Below are positions 50,256-58,590 of a stretch of DNA of 64,000 nt, in pieces. The stretch's first letter is position 1, and each line of letters starts with the position of its first letter. The translations under genes and the position numbers were made by a program. Below the pieces are notes generated by a model. The model saw only the letters and a program-made list of their open reading frames with translations, did no database searches and was not told the origin of the DNA. Source of the stretch: Nonomuraea zeae (GTDB lineage: Bacteria > Actinomycetota > Actinomycetes > Streptosporangiales > Streptosporangiaceae); assembly GCF_005889725.1 (NCBI RefSeq), contig NZ_VCKX01000001.1, positions 62,001-126,000 on the forward strand. Direction: 5' to 3'.

Positions 50256-51026
50256 ATGTTGCGTTCGGCCGGACCAGAATCCGGCTATCTATACCTGCCC
50301 GGTGTCTCCCAGTACTCGGCGGGTGTCGTGGCCGAGCCGGGCCACGGCATCGCCCGGGTCCGGTTCCCGACGCCCGTGCCGCTCGCCGCCGCGTTCAGCA
50401 CGGCGGAAAGTATCCTCGGCGCGGCCGGCCGGCCGCTGACGGCACTGTGCTCGTGGGAGCTGCGGTCGCCCGAGCCGTTCACGGAGTCGTCGTTCAGCTC
50501 GTTCAACACGGAGTACATCGCGCTGTTGGACAAGTGGGGGCTGATCGGATCGGACGGCGCCAACCCGGTGGCACGCAGCAATGTCTGCCCGACCGTGAAC
50601 CCGGTGCCGGAGCCGAGTGCGCACGCGTTCGCGTTCACCGTACGGACGGAGGCCGACACCGTTCAGTACGTGGTGTCGGGCAGCGCCGAGTCTCCTGAGG
50701 GCCTCGGCGACTATCGCGACCACATGATCGCCTATCAGGACATGTCCGCCGAGGGCCTGCTGTCCAAGGTGCGGTTCGTGACCGCCGCGCTCAAGAGCCG
50801 GATGGACGGGCTCGGCGTCTCGGGTCACGCCCCCCAGGTCGTCCAGGTCTACACGGTCCACGACGTCCAGGCGCTGCTGGCCCGCGAGGTGATGAATCCG
50901 CTGCGCAGCACGGACGGCCTCACCTGGCATCCGCACCGCCCGCCCGTCGTCGACCTCGAGTACGAGATGGACTGCCGCACGGTGGGTGCCGAATACCTCG
51001 CCGGATCTGGAGGGATCGCCTCATGA
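50256..51026 (+). CDS. RidA-like deaminase family protein (CnbZ-like, tentative)
   Basis: 256 aa, ATG set by AAGGAG at 50241-50246. The pattern RVRFPTPVPLAAAF, SWELRSPEPFTESSF, NPVARSNVCPTVNPVPEPS recalls 2-amino-5-chloromuconate deaminase (CnbZ)-type proteins of the RidA-like group, which deaminate enamine/imine intermediates. This is from memory of the family pattern. It overlaps the next gene by 4 bp and fits a route in which an amino group is removed before FAH-type C-C hydrolysis. Confidence 0.6.
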   Translation: MLRSAGPESGYLYLPGVSQYSAGVVAEPGHGIARVRFPTPVPLAAAFSTAESILGAAGRPLTALCSWELRSPEPFTESSFSSFNTEYIALLDKWGLIGSDGANPVARSNVCPTVNPVPEPSAHAFAFTVRTEADTVQYVVSGSAESPEGLGDYRDHMIAYQDMSAEGLLSKVRFVTAALKSRMDGLGVSGHAPQVVQVYTVHDVQALLAREVMNPLRSTDGLTWHPHRPPVVDLEYEMDCRTVGAEYLAGSGGIAS

Positions 51027-51853
51027 AACTCGTACGCCACTGGTCGGGCGAGACGGTGCGGCCCGGCCTCATCGACGGCTCGGGGCAGCTCAGGGACCTG
51101 TCCGGGCACGTCACGGATCTCGCGGGCGAGACGCTGGGACGCGCCGGGATCGAGCGCCTGGCCGCGCTCGACGAGGAGTCGCTGCCGGTGGTCCCCGGCG
51201 AGGCACGACTCGCAGCGCCCGTCGCGGGAACGCGGAACTTCATCGCCGTAGGGCTGAACTACCGCGATCACGCCCAGGAGACGGGCATGGACGTTCCGGC
51301 GGAGCCTGTCCTGTTCAGCAAGGCGGCCGGCGCTCTTTCCGGCCCGTACGACGATGTGATCATTCCACCCGGCGCCACCCAGGTCGACTGGGAGCTCGAG
51401 CTGGCCATCGTCGTCGGAGAGCGGGTCTACCGCGCCGATGAGGCCGAGGCGGAGCGCGCGATCGCGGGCTACTGCATCTGCAACGACGTCTCCGAACGCC
51501 ACTGGCAGATGGGCGGCACGGGCCAGTGGCTGAAAGGCAAGAGCGCGCCGACGTTCGGCCCGCTGGGCCCGTGGCTCGTCACCACCGAGGAGATGCGCGA
51601 CGTGTCCGGCCTCGCGATGTCGCTGACCTTGAACGGCGACGTCATGCAGAGCAGCAGCACCAAGGAGATGATCTTCCCGCCGGCATTCCTGCTCTCCTAC
51701 GTCTCACGGTTCATGGTCCTGGAGCCGGGGGACGTCGTGACGACCGGCACGCCCGCGGGGGTCGGGCTGGCGCATGGCCGCTACCTGCGGCCCGGTGATG
51801 TCATGCGCCTGGACATAGAGGGGCTCGGTCACCAGCGGCAGGTCGTCCGGTGA
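51023..51853 (+). CDS. Fumarylacetoacetate hydrolase-family protein
   Basis: 276 aa. FAH fold motifs: AVGLNYRDHAQETG (about residue 75), the metal-binding WELELAIV (Glu-x-Glu), a CNDVSERHWQ segment with the third acidic ligand, and GTPAGVG near the end. Members hydrolyse or decarboxylate beta-diketo or 2-oxo-enoic acids with Mg2+. Overlaps both neighbours by 4 bp, so it is fully coupled within the operon. Acts in the cytoplasm. Confidence 0.9.
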   Translation: MKLVRHWSGETVRPGLIDGSGQLRDLSGHVTDLAGETLGRAGIERLAALDEESLPVVPGEARLAAPVAGTRNFIAVGLNYRDHAQETGMDVPAEPVLFSKAAGALSGPYDDVIIPPGATQVDWELELAIVVGERVYRADEAEAERAIAGYCICNDVSERHWQMGGTGQWLKGKSAPTFGPLGPWLVTTEEMRDVSGLAMSLTLNGDVMQSSSTKEMIFPPAFLLSYVSRFMVLEPGDVVTTGTPAGVGLAHGRYLRPGDVMRLDIEGLGHQRQVVR

Positions 51854-52797
51854 GTCTTCCCGTCGTGGCCGAGGACATCCGCGCGGCACAGAGGCGGATA
51901 TCCGGCCACTGCCGCCGGACGCCGACCATCGAGGTGCGCGGGGACGACTTCGGCATCGCGCACGACATGACCATGAAGCTGGAGTTGCTGCAGCACACCG
52001 GCTCCTTCAAGCCGCGTGGCGCCTTCAACAACATGCTGGTGGAGATCGCCGGTTTCGGGGAGGCGGGCGTCGCGGCGGCCTCGGGCGGCAACCACGGCAT
52101 CGCCGTCGCGTACGCCGCACGCCGCCTCGGCGTCACCGCGACGATCTTCGTCCCGGCCACGGTCAGTCCTTTGAAGCTGGCGGCCATAGCGGAGCTGACC
52201 GATCGAGTGGTCGTGTCCGGGGACGACTACGACGAGGCCCAGCAAGCCTGCGCCGCCTACGTGCGCGACTCCGGCGCACACGAGGTGCACCCCTACGGAG
52301 TGGCCGCGACGGTCGCCGGCCAGGGGACCATCGCCCTGGAGTGGGACGAGCAGGCGCCGGGACTCGACACAGTCCTCGTCGCCGCAGGCGGAGGAGGGCT
52401 CGTCTCGGGGCTCGCGTCGTGGTGGCACGGCCACCGGGTCAAGGTCGTGGGGGTCGAGCCCCGCGGCTCCCGTGCTCTACACGCCGCGCTCGAAGCCGGG
52501 GGTCCCGTGGATGTGGCGGTCGCCTCCGTGGCGGCGGACTCCCTGGGCCCGCGAAACGTCGGAGACCTCGTACACCGCATCTGCTCACAGGCCGTCTCGG
52601 ACGTCGTCCTGGTCGACGATGACGACATCGTCCGCGCCCAGGCGGCGCTGTGGCGCAGCCTGCGGCTCCCGGTGGAAGCGGGTGGCGCGACCGCGCTGGC
52701 CGCCCTCCTCAGTGCCGCCTACCGGCCCCGCCCCGGTGAGCGTGTCGGCGTGCTGGTGTGCGGCGGGAACGTCGATCCTCGTCTGCTGAACCCTTGA
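51850..52797 (+). CDS. PLP-dependent threonine/serine dehydratase-like protein
   Basis: 315 aa, GTG start in a GTGA overlap. Fold-type II PLP motifs: HTGSFKPRGAF with the Schiff-base Lys (about residue 54), ASGGNHG, and the phosphate-binding loop GGGGL near residue 180. No C-terminal ACT domain, so no isoleucine feedback; it is of catabolic type (or a beta-hydroxyaspartate dehydratase/racemase-like enzyme). It probably deaminates a hydroxy-amino acid that feeds the FAH-like enzyme. Confidence 0.88.
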   Translation: MSLPVVAEDIRAAQRRISGHCRRTPTIEVRGDDFGIAHDMTMKLELLQHTGSFKPRGAFNNMLVEIAGFGEAGVAAASGGNHGIAVAYAARRLGVTATIFVPATVSPLKLAAIAELTDRVVVSGDDYDEAQQACAAYVRDSGAHEVHPYGVAATVAGQGTIALEWDEQAPGLDTVLVAAGGGGLVSGLASWWHGHRVKVVGVEPRGSRALHAALEAGGPVDVAVASVAADSLGPRNVGDLVHRICSQAVSDVVLVDDDDIVRAQAALWRSLRLPVEAGGATALAALLSAAYRPRPGERVGVLVCGGNVDPRLLNP

Positions 52798-52806
52798 GAG
52801 GCCCCC

Positions 52807-54108
52807 ATGCCCCCTGCCTCGGTTTCTCCGTCTCCCCTGGTGACCGGCGCGCTCTTCCGCAAGGTGTCGTTGCGGATCGTCCCGCTGATCTTCCTCGGCT
52901 ATCTGCTCGCCTTCCTGGACCGCATCAACCTCGGCTTCGCCAAGTTGAAGATGCTCGACGCGCTGGGATTCAGCGAACTCGTCTACGGCCTCGGGGCCGG
53001 CCTCTTCTTCGTGGCCTACATCGTGTTCGAGGTGCCCAGCAACGTCATCATGCAGAAGACCAGCGCGCGCTGGTGGCTGGCCAGAATCATGATCACCTGG
53101 GGGGTTCTGTCCGGCCTGACGGCGTTCGTCACCGATGTCTGGCAGTTCTACGCCCTCAGGTTCCTGCTCGGCGCGGCGGAGGCGGGCTTCGTTCCCGGCG
53201 TGCTGCTCTATCTCACCCAGTGGTATCCCTCTCAGCGACGCGCTCGCGTCATCGGATTCTTCCTCATCGGTCTGCCCGCCGCTTCGCTGGTGGGAGGACC
53301 CTTGTCCGGGTGGATCATGTCGCGGTTCGAGGGAGTCAACGGCTGGATGGGATGGCAGTGGCTGTTCCTCCTGGAGGCCGCTCCGGCCGTTGTGCTGGGC
53401 CTGCTGTTCCCGTTCGTGCTCGCGTCGAGCGTGCAGACGGCCCGGTGGCTCACCGATGACGAGAAGGGACAGCTGGCGGCGGTCCTGCGGGCCGATCGGG
53501 ACGCGCTTCCAGCGCAGGGGCACGACCTCGGAGCCGCGTTCAGGTCGGGGCGCGTGTGGCGGCTGGGGCTGGTCGCCTTCAGTTTCCTGACCGCCACGTA
53601 CACCATCAGCTTCTGGCTGCCGTCCATCCTGCAGGAGGCGGGGGCGGGCGGGGCCACGGCCATCGGCTGGCTCACCACGATTCCGAGCGCCTGCGGCATC
53701 GTGGCGCTTCTGCTCAACGGGTTCCTGTCGGACCGGGCGCGAGAGCGCCGCCGCCACATCATCGTGCCCTTCGCCCTGGCGATCGCCGGGCTGGCGGGCG
53801 CCATCGCGACGGATGGCTCTGTCCTCCTTGTCACGTTGACGATCACGCTGGCCAATATCGGGATCGTCGCCAGTTACCCCGTCTTCTGGTGCCTGCCCGG
53901 GATCTTCCTTCAGGGAGCCGCCGCCGCGGCGGGGATGGCGCTCATCTCGTCGATCGGCAACCTCGGCGGATTCGTCGCCACGTACGCGCTCGCCTGGATG
54001 AAGGACCTGACCGGAAGCGCGACGAGCGGGTTCGTCACCGCGATCGTCCTTCTGGCCATCAGCATCGTCATCATCCACCGGCTCCCGGCCGCGGAAGTGA
54101 ACCGGTGA
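52807..54108 (+). CDS. MFS transporter, anion:cation symporter (tartrate/hydroxy-acid type)
   Basis: 433 aa with about 12 membrane spans and the ACS-subfamily signature: LDRINLGFAKLKM after span 1 and a FEVPSN motif in span 2. Relatives take up tartrate, galactarate, hydroxy- or phthalate-type acids. As the last gene of the operon it should import the compound degraded by the three enzymes upstream. Confidence 0.9.
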   Translation: MPPASVSPSPLVTGALFRKVSLRIVPLIFLGYLLAFLDRINLGFAKLKMLDALGFSELVYGLGAGLFFVAYIVFEVPSNVIMQKTSARWWLARIMITWGVLSGLTAFVTDVWQFYALRFLLGAAEAGFVPGVLLYLTQWYPSQRRARVIGFFLIGLPAASLVGGPLSGWIMSRFEGVNGWMGWQWLFLLEAAPAVVLGLLFPFVLASSVQTARWLTDDEKGQLAAVLRADRDALPAQGHDLGAAFRSGRVWRLGLVAFSFLTATYTISFWLPSILQEAGAGGATAIGWLTTIPSACGIVALLLNGFLSDRARERRRHIIVPFALAIAGLAGAIATDGSVLLVTLTITLANIGIVASYPVFWCLPGIFLQGAAAAAGMALISSIGNLGGFVATYALAWMKDLTGSATSGFVTAIVLLAISIVIIHRLPAAEVNR

Positions 54109-54115
54109 ACGGCAC

Positions 54116-54275
54116 GTGCCGCCCGCATGGCTGAACTTGTGCTCGATCTTGGTTGCGGGTCATGCGGCGGCCCGGCGCTCTCTCCACGATCACCGGGTCC
54201 CAGCCGATGCGCCGCGGGCCGATCGCCGTCGCGATGCCGCTGACGCCGAGGCCGACGGCCAGGGCCCGGGGTCAT
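54116..54275 (-). pseudogene. N-terminal relic of an FAD-dependent monooxygenase
   Basis: Minus strand 54265-54163 codes AVGLGVSGIATAIGPRR then IGWDPVIVERAPGRR, the beta-alpha-beta FAD-binding start of class A flavin monooxygenases (GxGxSGxxxA...GWxPxxxER). A plausible start ATG at 54275 with GGAAGG upstream is one frame off, and the frame ends in the MFS 3' end. It is thus frameshifted and truncated. It follows the oxidoreductase gene by about 20 bp and was probably once co-transcribed with it. Confidence 0.55.
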
Positions 54276-54294
54276 GGCTTCCTTCTCCATCCGG

Positions 54295-55236
54295 CTACGG
54301 GACGAAGACGATGCGCTCCTCGGTCTCGGCGGCCCACGCCTGCGTGACCTGGGCGAGGGGTACGGCACGGGCCCGTACGTCGATCGCGCCCGCGGTCACC
54401 GATGAGGCCAGCTCCGGCAGCTCGGCGATGAAGTCGCGGGCGGGGACCGAGCCGATGCCGCTGCCGACGATCTGCAGGCGGGCGGAGCGCAGTGCCGCTG
54501 AGGGGATCGGCGCGCTCTGACCGGCGACGGATCCGATCTGGATCCAGGTCAGCGGGGTGGTGCGGTCGGCGCGGGCGGTGAGCATCGGGATCATGGCGCC
54601 GGCGGCGGGTTCACCCCACACGTAGTCGATGACCACGTCGACGTCGGCCGCGTGGCCGATCTCCCCGTGGCCGATCTGGTCGAAGGTGATCGTCTCGTCG
54701 GCGCCGAGCGCGGCCAGCGCCTTCAGGCGGGTGGCGTCGCGGCCGGCCGCGATGACCTGGGCGGCGCCGAACAGCTTGGCGATCTGGACCGCCATCCGTC
54801 CGGCGTTGCCGGTGGCGCCGAGGACGAGGACGCGCTGACCGGCGTGGAAGTCGACGCGGCGGCGCAGCGCGACCCAGGACGACATGGCCGGGTTCATCGC
54901 GGCGGCGATCTGCACGGGGTCGATGCCGCCGGGCAGGATCACGCTGCGGCGAGGGTCGATGAGGGTGCGGTCGGCGAACGTCCCCAGCGCCGTGTCGTCC
55001 AGGACCACGTAGCGGAGGTTGCCCTCCTGGTCGCGTACGACGCCGTCGACGCCGGGGACGAGCGGGTACCTCCCGCTGCTGGTGTAGTGCGAGCCGTTCG
55101 CCTTGGACCTGGTCAGGTGATGCAGGCCCGCCGCGAGCACCTCGACGACCAGCTCGTCGCCGTTGTGTGGCGCGGGGTCGGGGTGGTCGCGATAGACCGG
55201 AGGGGCGTCGGCGGCCCGGATGACGGCAGCGTGCAT
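54295..55236 (-). CDS. Zinc-less quinone oxidoreductase / MDR-family reductase
   Basis: 313 aa from the ATG at 55236, set by GGAGG five bases upstream; an upstream in-frame ATG lies in the operator region. N-terminal GroES-like fold, then Rossmann motif VLVLGATGNAGRMAVQIAKLFGA. No catalytic zinc cluster is seen. Such proteins reduce quinones or enones with NADPH. It is divergent from a MarR gene over three copies of one palindrome, so it is most likely induced by an electrophile or aromatic ligand. Confidence 0.88.
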   Translation of the reverse strand: MHAAVIRAADAPPVYRDHPDPAPHNGDELVVEVLAAGLHHLTRSKANGSHYTSSGRYPLVPGVDGVVRDQEGNLRYVVLDDTALGTFADRTLIDPRRSVILPGGIDPVQIAAAMNPAMSSWVALRRRVDFHAGQRVLVLGATGNAGRMAVQIAKLFGAAQVIAAGRDATRLKALAALGADETITFDQIGHGEIGHAADVDVVIDYVWGEPAAGAMIPMLTARADRTTPLTWIQIGSVAGQSAPIPSAALRSARLQIVGSGIGSVPARDFIAELPELASSVTAGAIDVRARAVPLAQVTQAWAAETEERIVFVP

Positions 55237-55255
55237 GGTGACCTCCAGAAGACAG

Positions 55256-55358
55256 ATGGTTTGCATTTCCAACCATCGCCATAATGGTTGGAAATGCAAA
55301 CCATGTCAACCGCGCCGGCCTTTCCACGCGTTTCGGCATGGTTGGTCATTCCAACCAT
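55256..55358. promoter_or_regulatory. Three MarR operator copies, ATGGTT-N9-AACCAT
   Basis: Identical 21-bp arrangements at 55256-55276, 55284-55304 and 55338-55358. The first two are exact reverse complements of each other (a perfect 21-bp inverted repeat with a 7-bp spacer). Centres are 28 and 54 bp apart. They cover the start region of the reductase gene and the leader of the MarR gene. Confidence 0.8.
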
Positions 55359-55377
55359 GTCGAACTAGCATGGCGGC

Positions 55378-55830
55378 ATGACCAGCGCCGACGATGTCAT
55401 GGACGCCCTCGTCCGGACCACCTTCGAGGTGGCAGGCGTGCTGACCCGCATCGGTGGCGAGCACGACCTGTCGCTCACCCAGCTACGCGTGCTCGGCATC
55501 CTCCGTGACCGCCGCGCCCGCGTCACCGAACTGGCCGCCTATCTCGGCCTGGACAAATCCACGATGTCCACCCTCATCGCCCGCGCCGAGCGCCGGGGGC
55601 TGCTGACCCGCGGCAAGAATCCCCATGACGGCCGGGTCGTCGAGGTGTACATGACTCCAGCCGGGCTCGAGCTCGCCAAGCGCGTGGAGGACGACATCCG
55701 GCGCGCCCTGGGGCCCGCGACCGGACGTCTGGACTCTGAGCAGGTCGATCGGCTGGTCAACCTGCTCGACGTCGTCTCGGCCCGCTCGTCGGGTACGCCC
55801 GCCGTACCGGGGCCGACGGCCGCGCTCTGA
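55378..55830 (+). CDS. MarR-family transcriptional regulator
   Basis: 150 aa with the winged-helix core (LTQLRVLGILRDRRARVTEL, then LDKSTMSTLIARAERRGLLTR and the wing NPHDGR...) at residues ~35-100. Divergent from the quinone oxidoreductase; the three ATGGTT-N9-AACCAT sites between them are the obvious targets, giving self-repression and control of the reductase. Confidence 0.93.
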   Translation: MTSADDVMDALVRTTFEVAGVLTRIGGEHDLSLTQLRVLGILRDRRARVTELAAYLGLDKSTMSTLIARAERRGLLTRGKNPHDGRVVEVYMTPAGLELAKRVEDDIRRALGPATGRLDSEQVDRLVNLLDVVSARSSGTPAVPGPTAAL

Positions 55831-55892
55831 CCGAACAGGGCCACGGACGGTTCCTGAGGTCTGCGGCGTTCACCCCGTCGAGGCGGTGCGCC

Positions 55893-55979
55893 TCAGGCCA
55901 CCAGGCCCCTGCGGTGGGCGTAGACCGCTGCCCGCACGCGGTCAGGCAGGTCGAGCTCGGTGAGGAGGCTGAATCGGGA
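55893..55979 (-). pseudogene. 3' relic of a LuxR-type response regulator
   Basis: Minus strand 55979-55893 codes SLLTELDLPDRVRAAVYAH then RRGLVA and a stop, matching the last helices of the LuxR HTH (usual pattern ...L-x-KLxLRDRVQAVVxAYExGLV). Nothing upstream continues it: the acyltransferase gene overlaps in another frame. It is the tail of a lost two-component regulator. Confidence 0.55.
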
Positions 55980-56913
55980 AGCGGCCGCGGCGCCAGCGCC
56001 AGTGGCGGCCGGCCTTCAGGTGGTCGACGATCGCGCGCTGGAGCGTGGTGCGGCGCGGCAGCTGGTCGAGCGGCGTGGTCAGGGTGCGGAACACGAACCG
56101 CGCCGCCTCGACGTCGGCGTCCAGCCCTTCCGGCTCCTCGTAGGGCTCCAGCTCGAACCTCCGCTGGAACTGGACGATGTTGGAGTCGCCGGGCAGGTAC
56201 TCCAGTAACTGCGGGTCGAGCAGCCACGAGCCGCAGGCGAACTCCGTGTAGCGCTCGTCGGGAAAGTGGCGCGGGAAGAACGCGCGGGCCTCGTCGAGCG
56301 ACGCCGCGACCGCCTCCGGGGTCATCGGTCCCGACTCGGGGATGTGCAGGTCGATGGTGGTGCCGCCGCGATGGTGCTGCAGCCGGCCCAGCTCGTAGAT
56401 GCCGCCGCGCGCGTGCAGCGTCAGCCAGCTCTGCATGACCGGCCAGCCCTCGCGGTTCATCCGCCGGTCGATCGCGAGGTTCCGGCCCAGGTCGGCGAGG
56501 GTCACCCAGGACACGGCATCGGCGATGCCGTGGTCGCGGTGGTATCCCCTGACGACGTCGACCAGGGCCAGGTACGCGTACACGTAGAGGTGCCGCCAGG
56601 CGGGGCCCCGGTCGCGCGGCAGCTCCGGACCGGGCGACAGCCAGCCGTGGCCTCCGAGATCGGCGCGGACCAGGGCGATCGAGCGGTCGAGCAGCCAGCG
56701 CAGCTCCGGAGTCCACAGTGGCGAGCCCGGGTCGGGCCAGCCCGCCATGATCTCGGCGGCGTCGTCCGGCCGCACCGCGAGCCGGTCGAGGATCGCGGGC
56801 GCGTCGGCCTTTGCGGGCAGCGGAGCCGACGGCCGGTCGCCGGCGAGCCGGTGCACACGGTCGACGTCCTCGACGGGTACCCCGAGCCGGGCGGCGGTGT
56901 CGTCCAGATCCAT
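55942..56913 (-). CDS. Acyltransferase-domain (NAT_N/GNAT_C-like) protein
   Basis: 323 aa from the ATG at 56913. The arrangement resembles the actinobacterial acyltransferase-domain proteins: a helical N-terminal domain, SWVTLADLGRNLAIDRR and GGIYELGRLQHHRGG, then LDEARAFFPRHFP and a GNAT-like end. Their substrate is not known to me. The final ~11 residues are read from DNA of the LuxR relic in another frame, so the native C-terminus was probably replaced at about 55980. Confidence 0.7.
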   Translation of the reverse strand: MDLDDTAARLGVPVEDVDRVHRLAGDRPSAPLPAKADAPAILDRLAVRPDDAAEIMAGWPDPGSPLWTPELRWLLDRSIALVRADLGGHGWLSPGPELPRDRGPAWRHLYVYAYLALVDVVRGYHRDHGIADAVSWVTLADLGRNLAIDRRMNREGWPVMQSWLTLHARGGIYELGRLQHHRGGTTIDLHIPESGPMTPEAVAASLDEARAFFPRHFPDERYTEFACGSWLLDPQLLEYLPGDSNIVQFQRRFELEPYEEPEGLDADVEAARFVFRTLTTPLDQLPRRTTLQRAIVDHLKAGRHWRWRRGRFPIQPPHRARPA

Positions 56914-57034
56914 GCGGACGATCCTATGATCACCGGCAACGCCACGGAGAAGGGTCAAGGAACCTCTCCTCGGTGCGAGAGGACCGGGAGCAGGTCACCA
57001 ACTGCCTCACCCCCTGGCGAGACTGCCTCTGGGG

Positions 57035-57353
57035 TTCCCCGCGCAGCGCGCTGCCTGCGCGCCCGGCGACCAGCTCACCCCGGCCGCGCAGGCGGCCCTC
57101 AAGCCGGGTGACCGCATGGTCTCCTCGAACGGCCAGAAGATCGGCCGTCTGGCACGCGGCCTTCTCCGGCGAGGAGCGCGACCCCGAGGGCCCGGTGGGC
57201 ATGGTCGGCGCGGGCCGCTTGGACGGCGAGATCCTGAGCTCCGGCTGCCGCTCGACGGCGGGCACATCGCGGGCGGCGGCGCTGGCGATGATGATCATGG
57301 CAGGCCTGCTCGTCCACGCCGACCTGGTCAACCCGCTCACACTGACGAGCTGA
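57035..57353 (+). pseudogene. Frameshifted relic of an M50 site-2 protease (Rip1/RseP-like)
   Basis: Pieces of one protein are spread over two frames. 57061-57150 codes PGDQLTPAAQAALKPGDRMV and SSNGQKIG, a PDZ loop. 57160-57240 in another frame codes EERDPEGPVGMVGAGRLDGEI. 57240-57270 codes LPLDGGHIAGG, the metal-site/C-terminal DGGH of M50 proteases. 57272-57350 codes the last membrane span, LAMMIMAGLLVHADLVNPL. The order is right, so it is one gene broken by at least two frameshifts and lacking its N-terminal half, including HExxH. Confidence 0.7.
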
Positions 57354-57414
57354 CTTCGACCGTATTTTGGGGGGACGGCTGTTCTCCTGGCGGGCCGGCA
57401 GAGAGAATGTCGCC

Positions 57415-57813
57415 ATGATCGGTCACATCGGGATCAACGTTCCTGATCTGCAGACCGCCAAGAGCTACTACGACGTTTTTATGCCGTTGCTGGGCTTCGA
57501 GGAGTTCTTCAGCACCGAGGACGAGTTCTCCTACCGTCCGGCCGGCGGGAAGCCAGGCGCCTACCTGTTCATCTACCCCGCGAGCGAGCCGGGTGACTAC
57601 TCCCGGCACCGTGCCGGGCTACAGCACGTCGCCTTCATGGTGAGCAGCCGGTCGGTGGTCGAGAAGGTGCATGAACGGGTCACTGAGCTTGGGGCCACCG
57701 TGCTGCACGAGCCCCGCGTGTTTCCGGAGTACCCGCAGCCCTACTACGCGACCTTCTGGCTCGACCCGTTCGGCATCATGCTGGAGGCCGTCTGCCACCA
57801 CGATCGGGATTGA
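57415..57813 (+). CDS. VOC-family (glyoxalase/bleomycin-resistance-type) protein
   Basis: 132 aa from the ATG at 57415. One vicinal-oxygen-chelate unit: MIGHIGINVPDLQTAKSYYD at the start, LQHVAFMV in the middle, and FWLDPFGIMLEAV at the end, giving His4, the middle His and Glu as likely metal ligands. Such proteins isomerise, dioxygenate or bind small molecules, including some antibiotics. It stands alone next to the M50 relic; function unknown. Confidence 0.85.
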   Translation: MIGHIGINVPDLQTAKSYYDVFMPLLGFEEFFSTEDEFSYRPAGGKPGAYLFIYPASEPGDYSRHRAGLQHVAFMVSSRSVVEKVHERVTELGATVLHEPRVFPEYPQPYYATFWLDPFGIMLEAVCHHDRD

Positions 57814-57837
57814 TGTCGACGGAGGACGAATCCGCGC

Positions 57838-58437
57838 TCAACGGCGGTTCACCTTCGCCTGCAGTTGAGGACGGGCAAACCAGCCGGCATCGAGTCGCTG
57901 GCCGGTCAGCGACTCCAGGGTGGCCATCGCGGTCTCCCAGTCAGGGCCCGGGCCGGAGCGATCGTGGAGGTCGCGCAACGCATCGAGATGGCCGGTCAAC
58001 GCCTCCGGGTCGGTCCCCCGCCGCTCCAGCGGGCGCAGCGTCTCCACCTCGGTGACCACCACGCCGTCCACGAGGTAGTAGAGCCTGCTGAAGTTGTTGA
58101 TCAGCCAGAACACCGAATGAACTGTGGCGCCCTGGCTGAGCCGCCGCAACACGTCCTCCTCGGCGGTGGCGGTGCCGTACCCCACGACGATGACCGTGTC
58201 ACCGCGCTGTTCGAGGAAGACCGTGTCATCGTCGTCATCGGCTTCAGCCGGCTGGTGCGGCGTCACGGTGTCCGGGTCACCGTGCAACCGGCGTACCGCC
58301 TCTTGCACCGTCAACCCCGCGTGGTGAGGCCGCACCACCGTCCAGCTCAGGTTTTCCCCGGGGCATGGCTGGAGATCGCTCAACTGCTCGAGCGTCCGCA
58401 CGTAGTGCTCGATCTGCTCCGGTGTCGGGCCTGCCAT
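57838..58437 (-). CDS. Hypothetical protein, DUF6461-like (tentative)
   Basis: 199 aa from the ATG at 58437, fixed by AAGGAGAC eight bases upstream. Contains a run of Asp (DDDDD, residue ~71) and the segment VHSVFWLINNFSRLYYLVDG then VVVTEVETLRPLERRG, which resembles the actinobacterial DUF6461 pattern (VFWNVN...F...). No catalytic residues, signal or membrane span are recognisable. It is separated by 150 bp from the kinase operon and may be independent. Confidence 0.6.
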   Translation of the reverse strand: MAGPTPEQIEHYVRTLEQLSDLQPCPGENLSWTVVRPHHAGLTVQEAVRRLHGDPDTVTPHQPAEADDDDDTVFLEQRGDTVIVVGYGTATAEEDVLRRLSQGATVHSVFWLINNFSRLYYLVDGVVVTEVETLRPLERRGTDPEALTGHLDALRDLHDRSGPGPDWETAMATLESLTGQRLDAGWFARPQLQAKVNRR

Positions 58438-58590
58438 GATCGTCTCCTTCGGAATCGCAGTCGCACGACCGTACTGCGCGAAGGGACCGGCGGCACAGGG
58501 CTCGCGACGCGCACTCCCGGGGTGGGCAAGCTCGAACGCACCACCGGCGAAGCACCCGAAGGCCCGCACCCGTCTGGTTTGCCCGCCCCC

